A DNA stretch of 64,000 nt from NCBI RefSeq assembly GCF_016586355.1, contig NZ_BLYI01000031.1, positions 1-64,000 on the forward strand, written 5' to 3'. Below are positions 24,479-32,824 of the stretch, piece after piece; position 1 is the stretch's first letter, and the number at the start of each line of letters is the position of its first letter. Under the pieces are notes generated by a model that ran no database searches, was not told the origin of the DNA, and saw nothing but the letters and a program-made list of their open reading frames with translations. This DNA comes from Anaerostipes butyraticus (GTDB lineage Bacteria; Bacillota; Clostridia; Lachnospirales; Lachnospiraceae). The position numbers were made by a program, and so were the translations under genes.

Positions 24479-25186
24479 ATGTTACATGAAGACAGCTTAA
24501 AGAAAACAGATCCTGAATTTATGGAACGCTGGAAAGCGTTTGCCTGCGATGAAGTTGTAAATGAACCGAATCAGCAGCTGGATGACCCGACCAGATATCT
24601 GGCAATTATGGCGGCTTTAACAGGAAGTCAGAGCATTGATGCATTTAAGGCTATGCTTCCGGAAGCCATGGAAGGCGGTCTGACACCGGTTATGCTGAAA
24701 GAAATGGTCTATCAGGCAGTAGATTATCTTGGGTTCGGAAGAGTCTATCCGTTTTTGAACGCAGTCAATGATTATCTCAAAGAGCAGGGTGTGGAGCTTC
24801 CTCTGGAAGGCCAGGCAACGACAACCATGGAAGATCGTCTGGAAAAAGGCGCCCAGGCCCAGGTAGATATTTTTGGAGACGTTATGAAAGATTCCTGGAA
24901 GAAAGGCCATATCAACCGCTGGCTTTCTGCCAACTGTTTCGGAGATTATTACACAAGAACCGGTCTGGATTATAAACAGAGAGAAATGATCACATTCTGT
25001 TTCCTGGCAGCGCAGGGGGGATGCGAACCTCAGCTGACATCTCACGCAGGCGGAAACATGATGATTGGAAATGACAAAGCATTTCTGATCAAAGTAGTAT
25101 CTCAGTGCCTGCCGTATATTGGATATCCGAGAAGCTTAAATGCCATGAACTGCATCGAAAATGCGGCAAAAGCAATGGAAGAATAA
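24479..25186 (+). CDS. Carboxymuconolactone decarboxylase-family protein
   Basis: 235 residues with two copies of the CMD/AhpD-like helical domain. The first has PTRYLAIMAALTGSQSIDAF and MLKEMVYQAVDYLGFGRVYP. The second has LDYKQREMITFCFLAAQGGC and SHAGGNMMIGN. The second repeat carries only Cys in GGCEPQ, not the CxxC of AhpD, so a thiol-disulfide role is doubtful. It forms an operon with the upstream cupin and ends at the terminator at 25209. A lactone- or quinone-acting enzyme is the family expectation. Confidence 0.88.
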   Translation: MLHEDSLKKTDPEFMERWKAFACDEVVNEPNQQLDDPTRYLAIMAALTGSQSIDAFKAMLPEAMEGGLTPVMLKEMVYQAVDYLGFGRVYPFLNAVNDYLKEQGVELPLEGQATTTMEDRLEKGAQAQVDIFGDVMKDSWKKGHINRWLSANCFGDYYTRTGLDYKQREMITFCFLAAQGGCEPQLTSHAGGNMMIGNDKAFLIKVVSQCLPYIGYPRSLNAMNCIENAAKAMEE

Positions 25187-25208
25187 AATCCAATAACTAA
25201 AAAAACAG

Positions 25209-25235
25209 AGCCCCGGCAGAAACGCCGGGGCTTTT
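25209..25235. terminator. GC-rich terminator between convergent genes
   Basis: A 9-bp stem AGCCCCGGC/GCCGGGGCT with a 6-base loop and a TTTT tail on the plus strand. It can also act on transcripts of the convergent minus-strand pair ending at 25254. Confidence 0.9.
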
Positions 25236-25253
25236 GCTGTTAGTCTTCATGAT

Positions 25254-25625
25254 TTAACTGTTTTCTACTACAAAGCGAACGCTTCCTTTTGCTTTTTTAC
25301 CTGTAACGGTGACTGTGTAGGTACCACTTTCTTCAATATCAAGGTCAAAATCATTTGAGAAGAAAACATTTTCTGATTCATAAACAGGTTCTTCCTGTCC
25401 TTTTTGGATTTTTATCGATAAATGTCCGCCATCTATCACAATTTTGGCATTTATCTTATCACCGGCTTCTACAAGCAGATCCTGTGAATCCGTCGTATTA
25501 AATGCAGTGTATTTCATAATAAACTGACTGTCATTTCCAGTTCTGCTCCCATTGAAATCAGGAGAACATCCTGCTAAGGAAATAATCAATAAGATGCTTA
25601 TAAAAATACAAGATACTTTTTTCAT
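25254..25625 (-). CDS. Small secreted lipoprotein
   Basis: 123 residues. A lipoprotein signal peptide (KKVSCIFISILLIISLAGCS) has a lipobox LAGC at residues 18-21, so the mature protein would be lipid-anchored outside the membrane. The mature part looks like a small beta-sandwich: IKIQKGQEEPVYES, DLDIEESGTYTVTVTGKKAK. It is encoded 15 bases after the DUF4236 gene on the same strand, giving a two-gene operon. The function is unknown; the pattern resembles small lipoproteins with a C-terminal carbohydrate- or ligand-binding-like fold. Confidence 0.85.
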   Translation of the reverse strand: MKKVSCIFISILLIISLAGCSPDFNGSRTGNDSQFIMKYTAFNTTDSQDLLVEAGDKINAKIVIDGGHLSIKIQKGQEEPVYESENVFFSNDFDLDIEESGTYTVTVTGKKAKGSVRFVVENS

Positions 25626-25640
25626 TATGCTTATCCCCCC

Positions 25641-26078
25641 CTATTTCTGTAAAGGTGGTTTTGATGGTTGCTGGTTTATGATTTTTTTAGCTGTTTTTAA
25701 ATAAAATCGCCCAATGCAAAAAGATATAATTGCAAATATCACAAAGATAAGGCCACCAAACGCAAATGTTGGCAGGCCGATCATAAGACATAATAAGGAT
25801 AATAATATCATTATGATACCGCAAATTTTATAGGTTTTTGGTGAGTAAGTTTTCGGTTGCTTTTGCTGTACAAACTCATTTGATTTTCTTTTCTCATTGC
25901 TGGTCTCTGTGTAATATAAACCGGTTCCCGGAATCCCTACAGTCTTAGTCTTTTTACCGGTAGAGCTTATTGTGTATTTCGCACCGCGGCCGCCGATGGT
26001 TACACTAGTACTTTTTTTATTAAAATTAATCTTTACACCGGGAAGTATTTTTACACTTTTTCTAAATCTTAATCCCAT
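25641..26078 (-). CDS. DUF4236-domain membrane protein
   Basis: 145 residues. The first ~55 match DUF4236: GLRFRKSVKILPGVKINFNK, then SVTIGGRGAKYTIS and GIPGTGLYYTETS. Two hydrophobic helices (about 80-130) follow with a short basic tail. AGGAGGT lies before the ATG and a TATACT -10-like element lies at 26101-26106 on the minus strand. DUF4236 domains are short beta repeats of unknown function, often fused to membrane or signalling regions. It is co-transcribed with the lipoprotein gene downstream. Confidence 0.85.
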   Translation of the reverse strand: MGLRFRKSVKILPGVKINFNKKSTSVTIGGRGAKYTISSTGKKTKTVGIPGTGLYYTETSNEKRKSNEFVQQKQPKTYSPKTYKICGIIMILLSLLCLMIGLPTFAFGGLIFVIFAIISFCIGRFYLKTAKKIINQQPSKPPLQK

Positions 26079-26253
26079 TGTATTTACCTCCTGATTTTAC
26101 AGTATAGCATAATAAAGTTATAAAATATCATATTATCGGTATTTTTACAGAAAAGTAAAGGAATTCTGATGGAAAAAATCGTCTTCTGGAGCTTTCAGAG
26201 GGATATGAAAACGAAATAATCACTGAGAAAATTTCACATTACGGTCTGTGTTA

Positions 26254-26283
26254 TTGAACCGGGAAATTGTTGTGTGCTATGAT
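26254..26283 (+). promoter_or_regulatory. Promoter of the first TetR gene
   Basis: TTGAAC (26254-26259), 18 bases, TATGAT (26278-26283). Its -10 element abuts the palindromic operator at 26284. Confidence 0.6.
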
Positions 26284-26311
26284 GATAACAGTGTTAGCAC
26301 ACAGTGTTATC
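26284..26311. promoter_or_regulatory. Palindromic TetR operator
   Basis: A 28-bp imperfect palindrome with outer arms GATAACA/TGTTATC and inner TGT/ACA steps, placed directly after the -10. It is equivalent in position and half-site (ATAACA..TGTTAT) to the palindrome before the second TetR gene at 43456-43489, which supports autoregulation of both paralogues. Confidence 0.7.
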
Positions 26312-26345
26312 ATTCGCGCGAAACATGATCATGGAGGTAAAAGAA

Positions 26346-26969
26346 GTGGCACAGGAAGGAAAGACTCATGAGAAAATACGGAAAGCCGCCAGAGAGGAGT
26401 TTCTAGAGAAAGGGTTCCAGAATGCATCTCTGCGCCGTATTGTGAAAACGGCAGGAGTGACGACAGGGGCATTTTACCGGTATTATCCGACAAAAGAGGC
26501 GCTGTTTGAGGCTCTTGTAAAACCTCATGCAGATAAGGTCATCGGATTTCTGAAAGAGGGGATTGCTGAAATTGAACGCCTGCCGGGTGAGCAGCAGACG
26601 GTCCTGATGGATGAAACGGCGACTGATTATCTGGATCAGATGCTGGATTATATTTATGATCACTATGAAGAATTTAAACTGCTGATCTGCGCTTCCGGAG
26701 GAACGGCCTATGAAGATTTTATTCATGAACTGGTGACAAGGGAAGTGGAAGCGACGCAGCATTATATAAAAGTCCTGCGGTCGATGGGACATTCTGTCCC
26801 GGAGATTGATGAGGGATTATGTCATATGATTTCCAGCGGTTTGTTTTCCGGTATTTTCGAAATGGTCATTCATGATATGAAAAAGGAGGATGCAAAGAAA
26901 AGAATTGCATTGTTCCGAGAGTTTCATACCGGAGGATGGGAAAAAATCATGAGGGTTCAATTCGGATAG
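26346..26969 (+). CDS. TetR/AcrR-family regulator (paralogue 1)
   Basis: 207 residues. The N-terminal helix-turn-helix reads AAREEFLEKGFQNASLRRIV, then AGVTTGAFYRYYPTKEALF. The rest is an all-helical ligand and dimerisation domain. I choose a GTG start at 26346: GGAGG lies 8 bases upstream, and translation from there (MAQEGKTHEKIRKAA) aligns with the start of its paralogue at 43509; an in-frame ATG at 26331 overlaps that site. It precedes an ABC half-transporter pair by 91 bases, as does the paralogue, so it likely represses its own gene and perhaps the transporter. Confidence 0.88.
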   Translation: MAQEGKTHEKIRKAAREEFLEKGFQNASLRRIVKTAGVTTGAFYRYYPTKEALFEALVKPHADKVIGFLKEGIAEIERLPGEQQTVLMDETATDYLDQMLDYIYDHYEEFKLLICASGGTAYEDFIHELVTREVEATQHYIKVLRSMGHSVPEIDEGLCHMISSGLFSGIFEMVIHDMKKEDAKKRIALFREFHTGGWEKIMRVQFG

Positions 26970-26992
26970 AAAAAATGCAGAGAAAAGAACAG

Positions 26993-27019
26993 AGCGGATT
27001 TTCCGCTTCTTTCTTTGGT
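26993..27019 (+). terminator. Short hairpin after tetR paralogue 1
   Basis: A 6-bp stem AGCGGA/TCCGCT with a 3-base loop, followed by TCTTTCTTT. It is a weak terminator or attenuator between tetR and the ABC genes. A comparable hairpin lies at the same place in the second TetR locus (44147). Confidence 0.55.
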
Positions 27020-27025
27020 TTGATA

Positions 27026-27041
27026 GTTAGTCTCGGCTAAC
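27026..27041. promoter_or_regulatory. GTTAG-N6-CTAAC box A
   Basis: GTTAG tctcgg CTAAC, 19 bases before the ATG of the first ABC half-transporter. It is one of five sites with the same half-sites and spacing (44189, 47758, 49269, 53955). The half-sites equal those of the DtxR/IdeR iron box, suggesting binding by the DtxR-family protein encoded at 47834. Confidence 0.7.
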
Positions 27042-27060
27042 AATGATATGGGAGGTTGTT

Positions 27061-28848
27061 ATGAAAGATCAGAATGTAAAACAAAAGTCTCCGGTCAGCT
27101 GGATTATGACATTTGCCGGCCGTTATAAGAAATTATATACGACAAGTGTCGCGGCTGCGGCAGCCGGAGTTGTATGCGGAGTAATTCCGTATTTTATTAT
27201 GGGAGATGTGATCCACCGGCTGGTGGAGGGAAATCGGAACTGGCAGGATTATCTGACAAGCGGAATCTGGATGGCAGTGTTCTGGACATTAAGAATTATC
27301 TGCCACAGTGTTTCCACCACCTGCTCTCATAAGGCAACATTTCACGTGCTGGGAGAACTCCGGAGGCAGTTATGTGACAAACTGTCAAAAGTTCCGCTGG
27401 GATATGTGAAAGATATGCCGTCCGGTTCGCTGAAAAATATTATGATGGAGAGAACAGACAGCATTGAAACGACACTGGCTCATATTCTGCCGGAATTTAC
27501 GGCAAATATCCTTGCGCCGGTGCTCGTTTTTCTCTATATGCTGACCATTGACTGGAAAATGGCGCTGATTTCTCTGATTACTTTGCCGCTGGGAATGCTG
27601 TGTTATTGTCTTATGATGATCGGGTATGAGGAAAATTACCGGAATGTCGTCACCAAAACAAAGACGCTAAATGATACGGCAGTAGAATATATCAATGGAA
27701 TCGAAGTGATCAAGGCTTTTGGAAAGGCAAAATCATCATATGAACGATTTGTCAAAGCGGCAAAGGAAGGAGCGTCCTGCTATGTTGAATGGATGAGAAA
27801 ATGCGACATTCCATTTTCTCTCGCCATGACACTGACGCCCTGCACCGCTCTGACAGTGCTTCCTTTTGGCGGCTATTTTGTTATGCGCGGCAGTCTGGCG
27901 CCGGAAGATTTTGTCATGATCGTTCTTTTGTCGGTCGGACTGGTCCAGCCGCTGATCACCTGCATGTCTTATTCTGACGATATCGGAAAACTGAAAACCA
28001 TCATAGGGGAAGTGACAGGGGTTCTCACTCAGGAAGAACTGATCCGTCCGGAGACAGACAGGAAGGAGCCGGAGGATTATTCTGTTGTATTGGAAAATGT
28101 CAGATTCGGATACCATGAAAAAGAGGTGCTCCATGGAATCAGCATGAAAATAGAATCCGGGACCATGGCCGCGCTGGTAGGTCCGTCCGGAAGCGGAAAA
28201 TCCACCATTGCAAAACTGATCGCTTCATTGTGGGATGTAAAGGACGGAAGCATCCGGATCGGCGGCGTGAATATCAAAGATCTGTCCCTGGAGGAATATA
28301 ATCGAAAAGTCGCCTATGTCTCTCAGGATAATTATCTTTTCGATGATACCATTCGGGAAAATATCCGGATGGGCCGAGAGGGAGCCAGTGATGCAGAGGT
28401 AGAAGAAGTGGCCAGAAGGAGCGGATGCCATGATTTCATCATGCAGCTGGAAAATGGATATGATACGGTCGTCGGAAGCAGCGGAGGTCATTTATCAGGA
28501 GGAGAACGGCAGAGAATTGCCATCGCCCGCGCGATGTTAAAAGATGCTCCGATCATTATCCTTGATGAGGCTACAGCCTATACAGATCCGGAAAATGAGG
28601 CGCTGATTCAGGCGTCGGTTGCCAGACTGGTCAGAGGAAAGACGCTGATCGTGATTGCCCACCGGCTGTCTACAGTCAGTGACGCGGACAGGATTTTTGT
28701 CATAGAAGACGGCAGGGTAAATGCCAGCGGAACCCATAAAGAACTGCTGAAAGAAAATGATTTATATCGCAGGATGTGGGAAGCTCACATATCAGTCAAA
28801 GATACGGCCGGCAGCAGCCGGATGGAAGGAGGCAGCCGAAATGCTTAA
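27061..28848 (+). CDS. ABC half-transporter, pair 1 first subunit
   Basis: 595 residues: six membrane helices in an exporter-type (type IV) fold (about 1-310), then an ATPase domain (about 345-575). Walker A is GPSGSGKST, the signature is LSGGERQR, Walker B is IIILDEAT, and the D-loop reads TAYTDPENE. The start at 27061 is set by GGGAGG; the ATG at 27043 lies upstream of it. It overlaps the second subunit's start, so a heterodimer is expected. The fold and the pairing with metal-type regulators resemble YbtP/YbtQ and IrtA/IrtB, exporter-fold siderophore importers. Direction and substrate are inferred. Confidence 0.9.
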   Translation: MKDQNVKQKSPVSWIMTFAGRYKKLYTTSVAAAAAGVVCGVIPYFIMGDVIHRLVEGNRNWQDYLTSGIWMAVFWTLRIICHSVSTTCSHKATFHVLGELRRQLCDKLSKVPLGYVKDMPSGSLKNIMMERTDSIETTLAHILPEFTANILAPVLVFLYMLTIDWKMALISLITLPLGMLCYCLMMIGYEENYRNVVTKTKTLNDTAVEYINGIEVIKAFGKAKSSYERFVKAAKEGASCYVEWMRKCDIPFSLAMTLTPCTALTVLPFGGYFVMRGSLAPEDFVMIVLLSVGLVQPLITCMSYSDDIGKLKTIIGEVTGVLTQEELIRPETDRKEPEDYSVVLENVRFGYHEKEVLHGISMKIESGTMAALVGPSGSGKSTIAKLIASLWDVKDGSIRIGGVNIKDLSLEEYNRKVAYVSQDNYLFDDTIRENIRMGREGASDAEVEEVARRSGCHDFIMQLENGYDTVVGSSGGHLSGGERQRIAIARAMLKDAPIIILDEATAYTDPENEALIQASVARLVRGKTLIVIAHRLSTVSDADRIFVIEDGRVNASGTHKELLKENDLYRRMWEAHISVKDTAGSSRMEGGSRNA

Positions 28849-30574
28849 AATATTAAGGAAATTTTTTAATTTCTGCAGCAGGGAAAATAGAAAAAAGTTT
28901 TATATATCCATTATATTTGGGATTTTTATGGCCGTGTTTGAAGCAATGAAAATCCCGGCCATCGTTTTAATGTTAAATGCAGTGATTCATCGCTCTGTTA
29001 CAATGACAGTCATCTGGCAGTCCTTTGCCATCTGCCTGGTCAGTGTGATCGGGGGAGCGGCTGTGAAGTATTACAACACCATTATCCAGTGTGAGGCCGG
29101 ATACGATACGACAGCCTCCAAAAGAATTGAAATCGCAGAGCATCTCCGGTATCTTCCGATGGGATATTTTAATAAAAACAGCATGGGATATATCACATCT
29201 GTGACGACAAATACCATGGAGAATCTGGGAGATGTGGCCACCAGGGTTGTCATGCTTGTAACCCAGGGCGTGCTGACTGCTTTTCTGATTGCGGTCATGC
29301 TGCTGATCTATGATGCACGGATTGGAGCGGTGGTCCTGGCCGGTCTGGCGCTGTTTTTCCTGGTTAACAGCAGAATGCAGAAAAAATCAGAAAAGGTTTC
29401 ACCGGAAAAGGTGAAAGCAGATTCCCTCCTTGTGGAAAAACTTCTGGAATATATTCAGGGGATCATGGAAGTGCGCGCGTATCATTTGTCCGGCGTCCAC
29501 AGCAGAAAATTAAATGATGCCATCAGTAAAAATGTAGAGTGGAATTATACTCTGGAGAAAACGTTTATTCCGTATATGGGACTGCAGAGTTTTGTGACGA
29601 AAATGACAGGGGTGGTCATGTCCCTGCTGTCCATATGGTTCTGGCTTCACGGCAGCATGGAACTGATCACCTGCATTGCAATGCTGATATGTTCCTATAT
29701 CGTTTATTCCAGTCTCGATTCTGCCGGCAATTATTCCGCGCTGCTGCGGACGGTAGACGTCAGTGTCGATAAAGCGCAGGATATCTTGGATCTGGAGCCT
29801 ATGGATATCGACGGAAAAGAAATCGAGCCGGAGAATCATACGATTGAATTAAAGGATGTGGAATTTTCTTATGATAAGCGCAGTATCATTAACGGAATCA
29901 GCGCAGTAATACCGGAGCAGACTACAACGGCAGTGGTCGGCCCCAGCGGCGGCGGAAAGACGACATTATGCCATCTGATCGCCAGATTCTGGGACGTGGG
30001 TCGGGGAGAAGTAACACTGGGAGGCAGAAATGTAAAGGAATACAGCATGGACAGTCTAATGAAGAATTTCAGTTTTGTGTTCCAGAATGTCTATTTGTTC
30101 CAGGATACTGTGGCCAATAATATCCGCTTCGGTCAGGAAGATGCCCTGATGGAACAGGTGATCGCGGCGGCCAAAAAAGCCTGCTGCCATGATTTTATCA
30201 TGAAACTGCCAAATGGATATGAAACCGTGATCGGAGAGGGAGGAACGTCACTGTCCGGCGGTGAAAAACAGAGGATTTCCATTGCGCGAGCTATCATGAA
30301 GGATTCACCGGTCATTATTCTGGATGAGGCCACGGCAAATGTAGATTCCGAAAATGAAAAAGATCTGGTGGAGGCTATTGATGCCCTGACCAGAGAAAAG
30401 ACGATTATTATGATTGCCCACCGTCTGAAAACAGTCCGAAAGGCAGATCAGATTCTGGTTGTAGATCATGGAAAGATCGTCCAGAAAGGAAATCATGAGG
30501 AACTCATGAAACAGGAAGGAATCTACAGAAGATTTGTCGATGCAAGAGAGACAGCGGCAAGCTGGAAACTGTAA
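28841..30574 (+). CDS. ABC half-transporter, pair 1 second subunit
   Basis: 577 residues: a type IV membrane domain followed by the ATPase domain with Walker A GPSGGGKTT, signature SLSGGEKQR, Walker B VIILDEAT and D-loop TANVDSENE. The start at 28841 overlaps the upstream gene by eight bases and has AGGAGG upstream. It shares the motif set (SLSGGEKQR, TANVD) with the second subunits at 45962 and 51107, showing that the three pairs are paralogous with conserved order. A weak hairpin (GGAGAAA/TTTCTCC, 30579-30608) follows. Confidence 0.9.
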   Translation: MLKILRKFFNFCSRENRKKFYISIIFGIFMAVFEAMKIPAIVLMLNAVIHRSVTMTVIWQSFAICLVSVIGGAAVKYYNTIIQCEAGYDTTASKRIEIAEHLRYLPMGYFNKNSMGYITSVTTNTMENLGDVATRVVMLVTQGVLTAFLIAVMLLIYDARIGAVVLAGLALFFLVNSRMQKKSEKVSPEKVKADSLLVEKLLEYIQGIMEVRAYHLSGVHSRKLNDAISKNVEWNYTLEKTFIPYMGLQSFVTKMTGVVMSLLSIWFWLHGSMELITCIAMLICSYIVYSSLDSAGNYSALLRTVDVSVDKAQDILDLEPMDIDGKEIEPENHTIELKDVEFSYDKRSIINGISAVIPEQTTTAVVGPSGGGKTTLCHLIARFWDVGRGEVTLGGRNVKEYSMDSLMKNFSFVFQNVYLFQDTVANNIRFGQEDALMEQVIAAAKKACCHDFIMKLPNGYETVIGEGGTSLSGGEKQRISIARAIMKDSPVIILDEATANVDSENEKDLVEAIDALTREKTIIMIAHRLKTVRKADQILVVDHGKIVQKGNHEELMKQEGIYRRFVDARETAASWKL

Positions 30575-30670
30575 AAATGGGAGAAACTGCGGAAATTTGA
30601 TTTTCTCCTGTGTTTTTGATAGACTTTTTAAAAAAGTATGATAGGAGTATCAGGAACCAGGAGGGAAATT

Positions 30671-31360
30671 ATGGAGATAGAAATTTTACAAATGATAAAA
30701 GGCGCCAGGAAAGCAAAGGGATGTGCTGTCATCATCGATGTTTTCCGGGCATTTTCACTGGAATGTTATATGATGGCAGGCGGCGCCGAAAGGGTGCTTC
30801 CGGTGGGAGCCAAAGAAACAGCCTGCCGGCTAAAAGAAGAGCATCCGGATTATCTGCTGGCAGGAGAGCGCCATGGAGCAATCCTGCCGGGATTTGACAT
30901 GGGCAATTCCCCGGCCCAGGCAGAGAAGATGGATCTGGAAGGAAAGACAATCATTCATACGACCAGTGCGGGAACACAGGGAGTTGCCAATGCCCGTAAG
31001 GCTGACATCATCCTGACAGGAAGTCTGGTAAATGCCAAAGCGACTGCCCGTTATATCAGGAAAGAAAATTTTCCCCATGTATCCCTGGTATGTATGGGAC
31101 TGGAAGGGAAAAAACCGGCACCGGAAGATCTGCTCTGTGCAGAGTATATGAAAAGTATTCTGGAGGAGAGGCCTTTTGATATGGAATCCGAATTAAAAAT
31201 GCTTAGAAAGGATCCTTCCGTGCAGAAATTTTTCCGTAAAGAAACAGCAGAAATATTTCCGCAGGAGGATTACTGGCTGTGTACCATGACAGACCGGTTT
31301 GACTTTGTCCTTCAGGTGAAAGCACTGGAGGAAGATGTGTTCGAGACCCGGAAAATTTAA
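30671..31360 (+). CDS. 2-phosphosulfolactate phosphatase-like (ComB family)
   Basis: 229 residues. ComB-family signatures are CAVIIDVFRAFSLECYMM, LLAGERHG with PGFDMGNSP, and IIHTTSAGTQGVANA. ComB is a magnesium-dependent acid phosphatase in coenzyme M synthesis, but members occur widely in bacteria without that pathway, and no other such genes are here. AGGAGGG precedes the ATG at 30671. The gene is convergent with the sirtuin gene and their stop codons overlap (31357-31360). The real substrate is unknown. Confidence 0.87.
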   Translation: MEIEILQMIKGARKAKGCAVIIDVFRAFSLECYMMAGGAERVLPVGAKETACRLKEEHPDYLLAGERHGAILPGFDMGNSPAQAEKMDLEGKTIIHTTSAGTQGVANARKADIILTGSLVNAKATARYIRKENFPHVSLVCMGLEGKKPAPEDLLCAEYMKSILEERPFDMESELKMLRKDPSVQKFFRKETAEIFPQEDYWLCTMTDRFDFVLQVKALEEDVFETRKI

Positions 31361-32241
31361 ATATCAGATGGGAGGGTCCTGAGTGAGGAAAGGACTTCTC
31401 CAATATCCTGGCGGATGCAGAGTGCCTGATGTTCGATTTCTTTCGGGCAGAAGATATCTGTATTGTTGATGCAGACATAACGGGCTTTGGGATTTTCTGC
31501 TGTCATCTGCCAGAATGGATATTTGATAATTCCCGGAGTGTTATATCCGACTCCGAGTTCCAGAAATAAGAGTTTCATTCCGGTATGACAGCGGATAAAT
31601 GCAGAATAGCGGCTGCAGGCCTTCTGCCACCCGTCATCTTCTGCAAAAGTATCATCAGAACGAAGATTCATTATCATGGGTCTGCCGCAGCGGGGACATA
31701 CGGGAATGAGATCTGATGGGATTTTCATTCCCTGCTGCCGTGCAGTCATTTTTTCTATGATTTCTTTATTATCGAAAGTTTCCTGGCAGCATGGTCTTCT
31801 GCATTGAAAAAGACCATAGTCTCCCTGAGTATAAAACAGTCGTTTCTTACTAAATCCGGCTTTTTGAAAACAGTGATCTACATTGGTAGTCAGTATAAAA
31901 TAATCTTTTTTTCTTATCAGCTGATAGAGATCATTATAAACAGGTTTGGGAGCATCCATATAACGATTGATATAAATATATCTGCTCCAGTATGCCCAGT
32001 GTTCTTCCAGTGTGGCATAAGGATAAAATCCACCGGAATACATATCATGAAATCCATATTTCGCTTCAAAATCAGAAAAATAAGTTTGAAATCGTTTTCC
32101 GTCATATACAAAGCCTGCGGATGCAGAGAGTCCTGCGCCGGCGCCGATGATGACAGCATCTGCTGTCTGAAGGGCCTGTTTCAGCCGCAGGATCTTTTGG
32201 CTGGATGGAGAAGATTTCTTTGTTTTCCATAACATATTCAT
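31357..32241 (-). CDS. Sirtuin of the class-M (SirTM-like) type
   Basis: 294 residues with a Sir2 Rossmann fold: IIGAGAGLSASAGF (31-44) binds NAD and TTNVD (118-122) is the conserved catalytic region. The usual catalytic His is replaced by Gln139 in FYTQGD, 19 residues after Asn120. This is the spacing I recall for N118/Q137 in the ADP-ribosylating SirTM of streptococci. Zinc cysteines are CRRPCC and CPRCG. It is therefore more likely a protein ADP-ribosyltransferase than a deacetylase. The usual macrodomain and lipoate partners are absent here. GGAGGT precedes the ATG. Confidence 0.83.
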   Translation of the reverse strand: MNMLWKTKKSSPSSQKILRLKQALQTADAVIIGAGAGLSASAGFVYDGKRFQTYFSDFEAKYGFHDMYSGGFYPYATLEEHWAYWSRYIYINRYMDAPKPVYNDLYQLIRKKDYFILTTNVDHCFQKAGFSKKRLFYTQGDYGLFQCRRPCCQETFDNKEIIEKMTARQQGMKIPSDLIPVCPRCGRPMIMNLRSDDTFAEDDGWQKACSRYSAFIRCHTGMKLLFLELGVGYNTPGIIKYPFWQMTAENPKARYVCINNTDIFCPKEIEHQALCIRQDIGEVLSSLRTLPSDI

Positions 32242-32262
32242 GTATCATACCTCCATATTTTC

Positions 32263-32290
32263 ATTATACAAAATGTTCCATATCTGACAA
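32263..32290 (-). promoter_or_regulatory. Promoter of the sirtuin gene
   Basis: On the minus strand: TTGTCA (32290-32285), 16 bases, TATAAT (32268-32263). Its -35 lies 10 bp from the long palindrome at 32300. Confidence 0.75.
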
Positions 32291-32299
32291 GCAGGCACC

Positions 32300-32343
32300 T
32301 TTTTATCCCTCAGGTTACCTTCTGGTAACCTGAGGGATAAAAA
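32300..32343. promoter_or_regulatory. 44-bp palindrome with perfect 20-bp arms between divergent promoters
   Basis: Two perfect 20-base arms (TTTTTATCCCTCAGGTTACC and its complement) around a TTCT loop. The T tracts are on the 5' side on both strands, so it cannot act as a normal terminator in either direction. The inner part TTACC-TTCT-GGTAA resembles the GTTAC/GTAAC half-sites of HxlR-family operators. It lies about 10 bp from the -35 of both the sirtuin and hxlR promoters, fitting control of both. Confidence 0.8.
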
Positions 32344-32351
32344 GAATGAGA

Positions 32352-32380
32352 TTGCAAAAAAGAAACAGATGGCATATAAT
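32352..32380 (+). promoter_or_regulatory. Promoter of the HxlR gene
   Basis: TTGCAA (32352-32357), 17 bases, TATAAT (32375-32380). Confidence 0.8.
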
Positions 32381-32425
32381 AGATGTAACGAAGAATATTA
32401 CAATATAAAGCGGAGGGCAATGTAT

Positions 32426-32755
32426 ATGGTGAAGAAAGAAGATCTGCCGCCTTGTCCGGTAGCTACGACTGTCCAGCTGATTGGAAGTAAATGGAAGCTT
32501 CTCATTATGCGGGATCTGCTGAAACGGCCATGGCGTTTTAATGAGCTGAAAAAGGATCTGGAAGGAATCAGCCAGAAAGTTCTGACTTCCAGTCTGCGTT
32601 CTATGGAAGAAGATGGGATTGTTGTAAGAACGGTTTATCCGGAAGTGCCGCCCCGGGTGGAATATTCTTTAAGTGAACTGGGGGAATCCATGCGTCCGAT
32701 CATGGATGCCATGGAACAGTGGGGAATGGAATATAAGAAAAATATGCAGGTATAA
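32426..32755 (+). CDS. HxlR-family transcriptional regulator
   Basis: 109 residues, a winged helix of the HxlR (DUF24) family. The N-terminal Cys in PPCPVATTVQLIGSKWKLLI is the redox-sensing cysteine used by YodB, HypR and CatR. Then RFNELKKDLEGISQKVLTSS (recognition helix), VVRTVYPEVPPRVEYSLSE (wing) and a C-terminal dimer helix. The start at 32426 has GGAGGG 8 bases upstream; the ATG at 32420 is too close. It probably senses electrophiles or disulfide stress and binds the palindrome at 32300. Confidence 0.92.
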   Translation: MVKKEDLPPCPVATTVQLIGSKWKLLIMRDLLKRPWRFNELKKDLEGISQKVLTSSLRSMEEDGIVVRTVYPEVPPRVEYSLSELGESMRPIMDAMEQWGMEYKKNMQV

Positions 32756-32756
32756 A

Positions 32757-32805
32757 AAATCAGTTCCGCAGCTGCTGCTCAGTCAGCAAACGGAACTGAT
32801 TTTTT
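32757..32805. terminator. Terminator between hxlR and the AGCS symporter
   Basis: A 12-bp stem AAATCAGTTCCG/CGGAACTGATTT with T6 following on the plus strand and an A-rich 5' flank, so it can serve both convergent genes. Confidence 0.9.
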
Positions 32806-32824
32806 ATGTTGTATTGAATTCTGA

